The translations under genes were made by a program, and so were the position numbers. A DNA stretch of 64,000 nt from Planctomycetota bacterium (GTDB lineage: Bacteria; Planctomycetota; J058). The stretch is taken from positions 48,061 through 112,060 of the forward strand of contig JAMLIC010000029.1 in NCBI GenBank assembly GCA_023954375.1, given 5' to 3'. Under the pieces are notes generated by a model. That model had not been told where the DNA came from and ran no database searches. It saw only the letters and a program-made list of their open reading frames with translations. Positions 17,161 through 25,652 of the stretch are shown here, in pieces. How positions within the stretch are numbered: the stretch's first letter is position 1; the number at the start of each line of letters is the position of its first letter.

Positions 17161-19077
17161 TCACGCTCGCGCCCGCGCGTCGAGCGCCTCGCGCACGACG
17201 CGCGCCAGCGCCGCCGGCGTGAAGGGCTTCTGCAGGAACCGCGCGCCCGGCTCGAGCGCCACGTCGGCGTAGCCCGACATGAACACCACCGGCGCGCCCG
17301 GGCGGAGCGCGCGGAACTCGTCGGCGAGCTGGCGGCCGCTCATGCCGGGCATGACGACGTCGGTCACCAGGAGGTCGATCGTGCCCGGGTGCTCCTTCGC
17401 CACCCGGAGCGCCTCCTGCGGCGACGGCGCGGCGACGACGCGGTAGCCGTGGAGCGAGAGGCCGTTCACGGCGAGGTTGCGCACCAGCGGCTCGTCCTCG
17501 ACGACGAGGACGACCTCGCGGCCGCCCTGGACCGCCTCGGACCGCCGCTCCTCCTCCTCGGGCCGCTCGTCGACGCGGGGGAGGAGCACGGTGAAGGTCG
17601 AGCCCGCGTCCGGGGCGCTCTCGACCGTGATCTGCCCGCCCAGCTGGCTGACGATCCCGTAGCAGGTGGCCAGGCCGAGGCCCGTGCCAGAGCGCCCCTT
17701 CGTGGTGAAGAACGGCTCGAACACGTGCTCGCGCGTGGCCGCGTCCATGCCGACGCCGGTGTCCGTGACCGTCAGCCGCACGTAGTCGCCCGGCGGCAGG
17801 CCGAGCCGGCCGGCCTCCTCGTCCAGCGCGGCGTTGGCCGTGGTCAGCGTGAGCTCGCCGCCGTCGGGCATGGCGTCGCGGGCGTTCACGACCAGGTTCA
17901 CGAGCACCTGCTCGAGCTGCGCCCGGTCGGCCCGCACCGACCAGAGGTCGGGCGCGAGGGTGACCTTCACGGTCACGTCCTCGCTCACGAGCCGGCGCAG
18001 CATGCCCTGCATCTCGCGCACGACCTGCCCCGGGTCGATCACCCGCAGCCGCAGCACCTGCTTCCTGGCGAAGGCGAGGAGCTGCGACGTGAGCTGCCCC
18101 GCGCGCTCGGCCGCCTCGCGGATCGCCGCGAGGTGCTCGCGCGTCGCCGCGCCCAGCAGGGGGTCGCGCTCGGCCAGGTAGGTCGAGCCGAGGATCACCG
18201 TGAGCAGGTTGTTGAAGTCGTGCGCCACGCCGCCGGCGAGGCGGCCGATGCTCTCCAGCTTCTGCGACTGCAGCAGCCGCGCCTCGAGCTGCTTGTGCTC
18301 GGTGACGTCCGAGAGCGTGCCCGTGAGCCGCAGGGCCCGCCCGCCGAGCCCGCGCACGACCCGCCCCTTGAGCAGCGCCCAGCGCACGTCGTCGTCGCCG
18401 GCGAGGCGGAAGGCGCACTCGACGTGGTCGTCGCGCGCGCCGGCGCGCCGCGCGGCACGCACGACCGCCTCGAGCGCCTCGCGGTCGTCGGGGTGCACGC
18501 GCGCGACCAGCCCGCCGAACGTCCCCGGCCAGCCGGCGCGGTCGACGCCCAGGAGCTCGAACAGCTCCTCGGAGATCGTCAGGTGGTCCTCGTCCACCTG
18601 CCACTCCCAGATCCCCATGCGCCCGGCCGCGAGCGCGAAGCGCAGCCGCTCCTCGCTCTGGCGCAGCGCCTCCTCGGCCCGCTTGCGCTCGATCGCGTAG
18701 CGGATCGAGCGCACGAGCGACTGGTTGTCGACGAACCCCTTGACCAGGTAGTCCTGCGCGCCGGTCTGCGCCGCGCGTACGGCCAGCGCCTCGTCGGCGT
18801 GCCCCGTGAGGACGACGATCGGCACGCGCGGCGCCGTCCGGTGGACGGCGGCGAGCGTCCCCAGCCCCTGGCTGTCGGGCAGCCCCAGGTCCAGGAGGAC
18901 CACGTCGAACCGGACCCGCTCGAGCGCCGCGAGCGCCGCCTTGAGGTGCTCCGCCGGCGTCAGGTCGAAGCGCGCCGTCTCCGCCTCGGCCAGGTTGGCC
19001 TGGAGCACGAAGAGCTGGGCCGGGTCGTCCTCGACCAGGAGGACCTTGATCGGATGTTCCAGCTGGAGCTCAGGCAC
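17161..19077 (-). CDS. Hybrid sensor histidine kinase (receiver-PAS-kinase-receiver)
   Basis: 638 residues from a GTG at 19077 with GGAGG five bases upstream. Order: receiver domain (about 10-125; VEDD, phospho-Asp in LLDLGLPD, Lys in YLVKG), PAS domain (about 150-255), DHp helix with GGVAHDFNNLLTVI, ATPase domain with LVNLVVNARDAM, DTGVGMD, FEPFFTTK and GTGLGL, and a second receiver (about 520-635; VEDE, TDVVMPGMSG, QKPF). There is no transmembrane segment, so it senses a cytoplasmic signal. The bracketing receivers indicate a phosphorelay. It is convergent with the small gene at 16762. Confidence 0.92.
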   Translation of the reverse strand: MPELQLEHPIKVLLVEDDPAQLFVLQANLAEAETARFDLTPAEHLKAALAALERVRFDVVLLDLGLPDSQGLGTLAAVHRTAPRVPIVVLTGHADEALAVRAAQTGAQDYLVKGFVDNQSLVRSIRYAIERKRAEEALRQSEERLRFALAAGRMGIWEWQVDEDHLTISEELFELLGVDRAGWPGTFGGLVARVHPDDREALEAVVRAARRAGARDDHVECAFRLAGDDDVRWALLKGRVVRGLGGRALRLTGTLSDVTEHKQLEARLLQSQKLESIGRLAGGVAHDFNNLLTVILGSTYLAERDPLLGAATREHLAAIREAAERAGQLTSQLLAFARKQVLRLRVIDPGQVVREMQGMLRRLVSEDVTVKVTLAPDLWSVRADRAQLEQVLVNLVVNARDAMPDGGELTLTTANAALDEEAGRLGLPPGDYVRLTVTDTGVGMDAATREHVFEPFFTTKGRSGTGLGLATCYGIVSQLGGQITVESAPDAGSTFTVLLPRVDERPEEEERRSEAVQGGREVVLVVEDEPLVRNLAVNGLSLHGYRVVAAPSPQEALRVAKEHPGTIDLLVTDVVMPGMSGRQLADEFRALRPGAPVVFMSGYADVALEPGARFLQKPFTPAALARVVREALDARARA

Positions 19078-19233
19078 GGCGCCTCCGCGGCGCCCGCCCT
19101 GCGCTGCGCACGCGAGGGTGGATGGGCAGCCTCCGCGCCCCCCTCCCTGCAATCTAGCCCGCCGGCGACGGCGCGCAACCGGGCTCCTTCGGCCGGTTAT
19201 AGTCACCGGCTCACCACGCCGACGGAGGACGGG

Positions 19234-20274
19234 ATGCCCCTCGAGATCGTGTTCCTGGACGGCGCGCCGGTCATGGAGGTCGGGAGCCGCACGCGCCTGC
19301 GCGTGCTCCAGCGCGACGCCGAGGGCGGGCTCCACCCCGTGCGCCTGGAGGAGGTCACCTTCAGCTACTCGCCCATGGACTGGGGCCGCGTCGAGCCCAC
19401 CGACGAGGCGGCCGTGGGCCTCCTCGAGGTCGTGCGGCCGGTCGAGTCGGAGGACCTGCTCCTCGCCCCCACCTACAGCATCTCCGCCAGCCTGACGAAC
19501 TTCACCGGCCACACCTTCCAGGCCGAGCGGCGCGTGCGCCTCCGCGCCACCGCGGTCGAGGTGGAGCTGGGCTTCGAGGTGGGGCAGACGGGGAAGTGGC
19601 GGCGCTTCGCCGCCGGCGACCTCAAGCAGCCGATCGACTGGACGAAGGCCCGGATCGGCGACCCGGCCACGCAGTCGCTCGTGGTCCGCGACGGCAAGCC
19701 CTTCGTGCGCCTGGCCTCGATCGACGCGCTGCCGGCGCAGGTCTCGATCGCCTTCCCCAACGGCGAGACCGCGCACCTCGTGATCGACGGGCAGCTCCGC
19801 GCCGCGGGCCCCGGCGACGATCGCCCGCCCGTGGCGCCGCGCGCGACGCCGCCCGTCGCGACCCCGCCCGCCCCGGAGCCGCCCGCCGCGGCGCCGCCGG
19901 CCGAGGTGACGCCGCCCGTGAGCGCCGCCCCGGCGCCGCCGGAGGCGCCGCCGCCGGCCGACGAGGTCGAGGCGGCGGAGGCGGTCGAGCTCCCCCCCGC
20001 GGACGAGGCCGCGGAGGACGCGCCCGGCGAGCCGGCCTCGAGCGAGGCCCTGCGCGACGAGCTCGCCCGCCTGCGCCGCTACGTGGCCAGCTTCGCGGGC
20101 ACGCTCAAGGGTCGCCCCGAGCCGTCGGTCGCCGAGTCGATCCGCGCCCGCATCCAGCGCGAGGTCGACCGCGTCCGCGAGCTCCTCGAGCGCCACGAGG
20201 GCTCCGACCACGACGCGCTCGTGGCCGAGCTCGAGGCGGCGGCGGCCGGGCCCGCCACCGCCGCCGCGCGCTGA
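19234..20274 (+). CDS. Hypothetical protein with Pro/Ala-rich linker and coiled coil
   Basis: 346 residues. ATG at 19234 follows GGAGGACGGG. The first 190 residues look like beta-sandwich material (repeated V/L alternation, two similar halves), then comes a Pro/Ala/Glu-rich linker (about 195-270) and a C-terminal charged coiled coil (about 275-340). No signal peptide or catalytic motif is seen. It may be a cytoplasmic adaptor. A TTATAG box at 19197-19202 could be a -10 element but has no good -35 partner. Confidence 0.7.
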   Translation: MPLEIVFLDGAPVMEVGSRTRLRVLQRDAEGGLHPVRLEEVTFSYSPMDWGRVEPTDEAAVGLLEVVRPVESEDLLLAPTYSISASLTNFTGHTFQAERRVRLRATAVEVELGFEVGQTGKWRRFAAGDLKQPIDWTKARIGDPATQSLVVRDGKPFVRLASIDALPAQVSIAFPNGETAHLVIDGQLRAAGPGDDRPPVAPRATPPVATPPAPEPPAAAPPAEVTPPVSAAPAPPEAPPPADEVEAAEAVELPPADEAAEDAPGEPASSEALRDELARLRRYVASFAGTLKGRPEPSVAESIRARIQREVDRVRELLERHEGSDHDALVAELEAAAAGPATAAAR

Positions 20275-20300
20275 CGCCGCGCGCGGCCGAGCGTCAGCGC
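20268..20300. terminator. Bidirectional hairpin spanning two convergent stop codons
   Basis: A perfect 10-bp stem (GCGCTGACGC / GCGTCAGCGC) with a 13-base loop. One arm contains the stop codon of the plus-strand gene and the other the stop of the minus-strand gene, so a single structure can end both transcripts. Confidence 0.55.
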
Positions 20301-21082
20301 AGGTCCGCGAGGTCGGGCCGGCGCCGGAGGAGGGCGTCGAGGCGCGGGCCGGCCATCGTGTCGCCCGCCGCCACGGCGCGCCGGTACCAGCGCGCCGCCT
20401 TCGCCTCGTCGCGCGGGACCCCCACGTCGCCCGTCTCGTGGAGCCGGGCGATCCCGAACATGGCCTCGGCGTGGCCCGCCTCGGCGGCCCGCTCGCCCCA
20501 GCGCAGCGCCGCCGCCGGGTCGCGCGCGCACCCCTGCCCCGTGACCAGGCGGAAGCCGAGCAGGTTCATGGCGGCCGGGTCCCCCGCCTCCGCCCCGCGG
20601 CGCACCCACGCCGTGCGCTCCTCCTCGCTCGACGCCGCCTGCAGGCCGGCGCGCCAGTCGAGCGTCGCCTCCGGCGCCCCGACGGGCCCGGCGACCGGAG
20701 CGGCGACGACCGGCGCCGGCCGCGACGCGAGCACCCACGCCGCGGCGCCGGCCCCGCCCAGGGTCAGGACGCCGCACAGGCCGGCCCCGACGATCAGCGG
20801 CACCGCGCCGTCGCGCGCGCGCGGCGCCTGCCAGGGCGCGTCCTCCTTCGCCGCGCCGGCCTTCTCTCCGGCCTTCCCCCCGGCGGGGACGGGGCGGGCC
20901 CCCTCGCGCCCCGCCCCGCACGCGCCGCAGCCCCCGTGCTCGCGCCAGCACTCTCCGTGGTGCCACGCCATGCAGGCGGCGCAGCCGACCTTGTCGTCCT
21001 CCTCCGGCCGCACGGGGTCGTGGCAGAAGGGGCAGCGCGGGTGCGCCACCCGGGGTCCGCGCGCGTCGACCTCCTCGCCCAT
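20294..21082 (-). CDS. RING-like zinc finger, transmembrane helix and Sel1 repeats
   Basis: 262 residues. An N-terminal cross-brace zinc-binding domain (CPFC, CAAC, HH, CW, CGAC within residues 15-55) is followed by an Ala/Gly-rich linker, one transmembrane helix (about 98-120) and two or three Sel1-like repeats (GDPAAMNLLGFRLVTGQG, AGHAEAMFGIARLHETGD). Sel1 repeats are protein-binding TPR relatives. GTG/ATG choice: ATG 21082 has GAGGG upstream; ATG 21103 would add seven residues. It is a paralogue of the zinc-finger proteins at 15061 and 60521. Confidence 0.8.
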   Translation of the reverse strand: MGEEVDARGPRVAHPRCPFCHDPVRPEEDDKVGCAACMAWHHGECWREHGGCGACGAGREGARPVPAGGKAGEKAGAAKEDAPWQAPRARDGAVPLIVGAGLCGVLTLGGAGAAAWVLASRPAPVVAAPVAGPVGAPEATLDWRAGLQAASSEEERTAWVRRGAEAGDPAAMNLLGFRLVTGQGCARDPAAALRWGERAAEAGHAEAMFGIARLHETGDVGVPRDEAKAARWYRRAVAAGDTMAGPRLDALLRRRPDLADLR

Positions 21083-21187
21083 GCTGCCCTCGCCCCCGAC
21101 CATGGCACCCCGACGCGACCGTCGCCAGTCGCCTTGCGCTGGCGACGCTGGCTTGCCAGGTTGGAACACCCCCTCCAGGAGCCGGAC

Positions 21188-23737
21188 ATGCGGAGCCTCC
21201 TCCCCCGCCTCGCGCCGCTGCTGGCGCTGACGCTCGCCGCCTGTCCGGAGGGCGCGGCCCCGGCGGCGCCGCCGCCGTCCGCCGCCGCGCGGCCCCGCCC
21301 GCCGGCGCCCTGGCCGCCCGTGAAGGGCGAGCCCGTCCCCGACCTGGCGCTCCTCGACGCGCGCGGCGAGACCGTCCGCCTGTCGGAGCTCGGCGGGCGG
21401 GTCCTGCTCGTCGAGCCGGTCGGCATGTCCTGCGCTGGTTGTCAGGCCTACAGCGGCGGCGACGTGCGCGGCGGCTTCGGCGGCGTGACCCCGCAGCGCG
21501 GGCTCTCGTCGATCGACGACGTCCTGCGCGCGGCCGGCGTCGACCCCGACCACCCCGACCTCCTCCTGGTGCAGGTCCTCTGCTTCGACCTGAGCATGGG
21601 CACGCCGACCGTCGCCGACGCGCGCGCCTGGGCCGAGCACTTCGGCCTCGACCGGCGCGCCAACGCGCTCGTGCTCGTGGGCGACGACCTCCTGCGCGAG
21701 GACCCGGCGACGGTCGCCATGGTCCCCGGCTTCCTCCTCGTCGACCGTGACGGGACGCTCCTCCTCGACGCGACGCCGGCCTCGCCCGAGCCCGACGACC
21801 TGCACGCCGACCTCGCGCCCCGCGTCGCCGCGCTCCTCGGGGCCGGTCGTCCGCTCGAGGTGGAGGCGCCGGCCGTCGCGCTCTGCCCGCCCGAGGAGCA
21901 CCCGGAGGTGACCGAGCTCGCGCCGCGCCGCCCGTTCCTCGAGGCGGCGGCCGCCCGCCGCTTCGAGGCCATGGACGCCGAGCTCGACCGCCTGCGCGCG
22001 CTCGGCCGCCTCGAGGGCACGCTCCACGAGTGGCCGACGCTCGCGCTCGACGCCCTCCTCGAGCGGCCCGCGCCGGCGACCCTCGAGCTCCTCGACGCCT
22101 GGGTCGCCGCCCGCCCGGCGTCGGCCTGGGCGCTGGGGGCGCGCGGCGAGCTCTACATCCGCTGGGCCTGGGCCGCCCGCGGCGGCGGCTACGCCGACAC
22201 GGTCTCGGAGGACGGCTGGCGCCTGTTCGGCGAGCGCCTGCGCCGGGCGCGGCAGGACCTCGAGGCCGCCCTCGAGCTCGACCCCGCCGCCGACCAGGCC
22301 GCCACGTCGCTCGTGACCGTCGCCCGGGGGCTGAACCTGCCGCGCAGCGCGGCCCTGCGCTGGTTCGAGGCCGCGCGCGCCGCGGCGCCGGGCCGGCTCC
22401 AGCCCTACCGCATGACGCTCGTCTACCTGATGCCGAAGTGGCACGGCGACGTCGAGGTCATGTGGGCCTTCGCGCGCACGGCCGTCGCCGCCCACCCCGA
22501 CGACCCGGCGTTCCTCCTCCTCCTCGACGAGGCGCACGCCGAGACGGCGCGCATGCAGCGCGACCGCGCGGCCTACGACCGCGAGCGCCGCCACGAGCTC
22601 GACGACCTCCACCGGCGGGTCCTCGAGCGCTACCCCCGACGCTGGCAGTCCTGGCGGCGCCGCGCGGCCCTGGCGAAGCTCGCCGGCGCGCGCGCCGAGG
22701 AGCTCGCCCACGCGGTCGCCGCGGCGGAGGCGGGCGACCCCTGGTGGCAGGCGCTGATCGGCGACTACCTGGTGTCCGGCGCCCACCGGCCGCACGTCCC
22801 GCGCGACGTCGAGCGGGGGCTGCGCCTCCTCTGCCGCGCGGCGCACCAGGGGCGCGCCGACGCCCAGGTCGACCTGGGCGAGCACCTCGAGGAGGGGCGC
22901 CACGGGCTCGCGCGCGACCCCGCCGCGGCGGCCGCGCTCTACGAGCGGGCGGCGGCGGGCGGCTCGGACATGGCCATGGCGGCGCTGGCGCGCTGCAGCC
23001 TCGCCGGGCACGGCGGGCCGCGCGACCCCGCGCGCGCCCTGCGCCTCTACGAGCAGGCGGCGGAGGCCGCGGAGAAGGAGAGCTGGCGCGCCTTCCACCG
23101 GCTGCGGGCGAGGGACCTGAAGGTCCGGGGCGGTCCTCGCGCCGTCCGCCACCCCGACGGCTTCGACGACTGGTACCCCGACGACGTCGCGCCGCCAGAC
23201 GGCCAGGAGTACCCCTGCGCGCTGACGCCCTTGCCGCGCGCCCTCGAGGGGATCCCGCCGGAGGAGCGCCGGTTCGTGAACCACCTGGCGGCCGTGGCCC
23301 TCGACGCCACCCGCAGCAAGCTGGTCTTCTTCCGCGACCAGCGCTGGGGGGCCGTCCCGCGCAGCGCGCTCGACGTCCTGCGGGCCGACCTCGGCGAGCT
23401 CCACGCGCGGCTCGCGGCGGAGGAGGCCCCCGACGGGCTGGCGGCGGTCCGCGACGACGTGCTCGCCGCGCTCGACCTCCTCGCGCGCTTCTGCGCCCGC
23501 CACGCCGAGGCGATGCTCCCCGAGCGGGCGCGGATCGACGGCCTGCCGAAGGACGAGGCGACGCGCCGCTGGCGGGCGCTCAACGCCCGCGTGTTCCCCT
23601 CGATCCCCGAGGGGCGCGAGGCGTCCGCGCGCCTGCAGGCCGCCTGGGCCAAGCTCTCGGCCCGCTACGAGGGGCGCTGGGCGCCGGCGGTCAAGGACAG
23701 CCTGTTCCACCACCTCTGCGCCCTGGACCTCTACTGA
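21188..23737 (+). CDS. Lipoprotein with thioredoxin-like, TPR and Sel1 domains
   Basis: 849 residues. ATG at 21188 follows AGGAG and starts a lipoprotein signal with lipobox LAAC. Residues about 45-200 form a thioredoxin/peroxiredoxin-like domain with a CxxC pair (SCAGC) after the LLVEPVG strand. A long helical region (about 240-520) resembles the DUF4034/TPR type and is followed by Sel1 repeats (about 540-640; GRADAQVDLGEHLEEGRHG, GSDMAMAALARCSLAGHG). The C-terminal 200 residues are unassigned. An extracytoplasmic disulfide or redox function is inferred from the CxxC. Confidence 0.8.
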   Translation: MRSLLPRLAPLLALTLAACPEGAAPAAPPPSAAARPRPPAPWPPVKGEPVPDLALLDARGETVRLSELGGRVLLVEPVGMSCAGCQAYSGGDVRGGFGGVTPQRGLSSIDDVLRAAGVDPDHPDLLLVQVLCFDLSMGTPTVADARAWAEHFGLDRRANALVLVGDDLLREDPATVAMVPGFLLVDRDGTLLLDATPASPEPDDLHADLAPRVAALLGAGRPLEVEAPAVALCPPEEHPEVTELAPRRPFLEAAAARRFEAMDAELDRLRALGRLEGTLHEWPTLALDALLERPAPATLELLDAWVAARPASAWALGARGELYIRWAWAARGGGYADTVSEDGWRLFGERLRRARQDLEAALELDPAADQAATSLVTVARGLNLPRSAALRWFEAARAAAPGRLQPYRMTLVYLMPKWHGDVEVMWAFARTAVAAHPDDPAFLLLLDEAHAETARMQRDRAAYDRERRHELDDLHRRVLERYPRRWQSWRRRAALAKLAGARAEELAHAVAAAEAGDPWWQALIGDYLVSGAHRPHVPRDVERGLRLLCRAAHQGRADAQVDLGEHLEEGRHGLARDPAAAAALYERAAAGGSDMAMAALARCSLAGHGGPRDPARALRLYEQAAEAAEKESWRAFHRLRARDLKVRGGPRAVRHPDGFDDWYPDDVAPPDGQEYPCALTPLPRALEGIPPEERRFVNHLAAVALDATRSKLVFFRDQRWGAVPRSALDVLRADLGELHARLAAEEAPDGLAAVRDDVLAALDLLARFCARHAEAMLPERARIDGLPKDEATRRWRALNARVFPSIPEGREASARLQAAWAKLSARYEGRWAPAVKDSLFHHLCALDLY

Positions 23738-23785
23738 CCGCGCCGCGCTGGACCCGGCCCCCGCGCGCCAGGTACCCTCGGGCGG

Positions 23786-24574
23786 GTGGGCACCTCGGAC
23801 CAGGGCTTCGTCCAGGACTACGCCGTCGGGCGCGAGCAGGAGCTGTTCATCTACTGCCGCCTCTGCCGGCGCATCTTCCCCGTGGTCTTCAAGCCGCGCC
23901 CCACGGTGCGCCTGCGCTGCACGTGCGGCTACGAGGCGCCGCTGGCGGAGCTGGACGTGTTCGACAAGGAGCGCGCCGCCCGCGAGCACGCGGCCTTCTA
24001 CGAGAAGGTCTACCAGGCGGCCAAGTCGGCCCTGCGCGAGGCCGGGGTCCCGCTGCCGCCCTCGGGCAAGTTCCGCCTGAGCGACTTCACCGCGCCGGGC
24101 TCCGTGAGCTCCGCCGACACGCCGGAGGAGGACGAGAGCGACATCCGCAGCAGCTACCGCGAGCCCTCGGACGAGAGCGACGTCACCCCGGCGCGCGTCT
24201 CGGCGCGGCTCGACGCGTTCGGCGCGCGGCTGGCCGACGCCGACGACCCCTTCGAGCGCCACGAGGTCCTCTCCGAGCTGATCGAGTGGGCCTTCGTGCG
24301 CCGCCACAAGGACCCGACGGCGCGCGCGCGCCTCCTGGCGGCCTGCCACGACGACATCGCCCTCGCCCCGCGGCTCGTCGACGAGGCCCGCCGCCGGCTC
24401 AAGTCGTCGGGCGAGCGCGTGCGCCTGTCGTTCACCTCGTTCAAGCACCTGGCGCTCGTCCACGAGGAGGACGGGGAGCTCGACGAGGCGCTGGCCGTCG
24501 CCGAGCGCGCGGCGGCGCTGGGGCTCAAGGGCTACGCCGAGCGCGCCGACGAGCTCCGCCGCCGCCGCCGCTGA
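23786..24574 (+). CDS. Hypothetical protein with zinc ribbon and TPR-like tail
   Basis: 262 residues from a GTG at 23786, 48 bp after the thioredoxin-like lipoprotein gene. Two Cys pairs (CRLC and CTCG, about residues 24-50) form a probable zinc ribbon. A charged, Ser-rich linker follows and the last 130 residues are helical with a TPR-like end (LALVHEEDGELDEALAVAERAAAL). It is convergent with the kinase fragment at 24579, with only four bases between the stops. Function unknown. Confidence 0.7.
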   Translation: MGTSDQGFVQDYAVGREQELFIYCRLCRRIFPVVFKPRPTVRLRCTCGYEAPLAELDVFDKERAAREHAAFYEKVYQAAKSALREAGVPLPPSGKFRLSDFTAPGSVSSADTPEEDESDIRSSYREPSDESDVTPARVSARLDAFGARLADADDPFERHEVLSELIEWAFVRRHKDPTARARLLAACHDDIALAPRLVDEARRRLKSSGERVRLSFTSFKHLALVHEEDGELDEALAVAERAAALGLKGYAERADELRRRRR

Positions 24575-24578
24575 CCGG

Positions 24579-25652
24579 TCACGGCGGGAAGACCTCGCCG
24601 CGCCCCGGCGCCCACGCGCCCTCGGCGATCCGCTCCACCGCGGCGGCGGCCGCGTCGGGGGTCCGCCAGGGGAGCGTGGCCGCCTCGCCGCCCTCGTGCG
24701 CGCGCCGCGCCTCGGCCAGGTGGGCCCGGGCCGCCGCGAGGTCGCCCTCGCCCGCGACGGCCACGGCGAGCCCGCAAAGGGCGTCGACGAGCACGCGGTC
24801 CTTCTCCTGGCGCCGGTCCACCGTGGCGACGAGCTCCTGGTAGGCCGCCGCCGCCACGTCGAGCTCGCCGCGCCCGAGCGCCCCCTCGGCCACGAACAGC
24901 GCCTTCTCCCCCGGCTTCGACAGGGTGAGGTCGGCGTCGCGCGGCGGCTGGCCGCCGAGCAGCAGCGCGCGCGAGCGGTGGCGCCGCAGGGCCGGGTCGC
25001 TCGGGTTCTCGTGGGGGTCCTCGCAGGCGGCGAGCATCCGGGCCGCCCACGCCCGACGCCCCGCCGGCTGCCCCCACGCGCGGTGGCCGAGCTGCCGGGC
25101 GAGCCGCTCGCGCGCCGACAGGACCAGCCCGCGCATCGGGTCGTCGTAGGGCGGGAGGACGGCGAGGGCCGCCTCGGCGCGGGCCAGCTCCCCGTCGAGC
25201 CCGGCGCGGTCCTCGGCGAGGAGGTGGTAGCGCGTCGCCTCCGCGACCTGCCGGTAGCGCTCCGGCAGCGGACCTTCGAGCGCGAGCTCGACCGCGCGCA
25301 GGAGCTCGGGGTCGAACGGCACGGGCCACGTCTTGCTCTCCCGCGCGTGGCGCTCGGCCTCCTGCCTGCGCGCGGCGAGCCCGAGGACGCGCAGGGCGTG
25401 GCCCTCCGGCGCGTCGCCGGCGGCGGCCGCCACGCCGGCGAGGGCCGCGGTGAGTTCGACAGCGGTCAGCGGCGGCTTCAGCTCCGCGAGCCGGAGCAGC
25501 TCCCCGTCGACGCCCAGGAGGTCCCGGGCGAGGTCGGCCCCCCAGGCCTGCCCGGCGCGGCGCAGCGGGGCGAGCGTCGGGGCCGGCTCGGCGGCGGCGA
25601 CTCCGCGCACGCGCTCCGCCAGCGCCGCGTAGGCGTCGGGCGCCTCACGCAT
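24579..25652 (-). CDS. C-terminal part of a frameshifted Ser/Thr kinase gene (TPR-like)
   Basis: 357 residues from an ATG at 25652, but the open frame continues upstream in good coding sequence to about 26000 (reads AERLLAPAL ... ALERAAAAHAARPDAATRW). It therefore looks like the tail of the kinase gene at 25645-27096 rather than an independent gene. The protein is helical and Ala/Leu/Arg-rich with TPR-like pairs and no catalytic motif. In Ser/Thr kinases of this type such tails act as sensor or docking domains. Confidence 0.6.
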   Translation of the reverse strand: MREAPDAYAALAERVRGVAAAEPAPTLAPLRRAGQAWGADLARDLLGVDGELLRLAELKPPLTAVELTAALAGVAAAAGDAPEGHALRVLGLAARRQEAERHARESKTWPVPFDPELLRAVELALEGPLPERYRQVAEATRYHLLAEDRAGLDGELARAEAALAVLPPYDDPMRGLVLSARERLARQLGHRAWGQPAGRRAWAARMLAACEDPHENPSDPALRRHRSRALLLGGQPPRDADLTLSKPGEKALFVAEGALGRGELDVAAAAYQELVATVDRRQEKDRVLVDALCGLAVAVAGEGDLAAARAHLAEARRAHEGGEAATLPWRTPDAAAAAVERIAEGAWAPGRGEVFPP

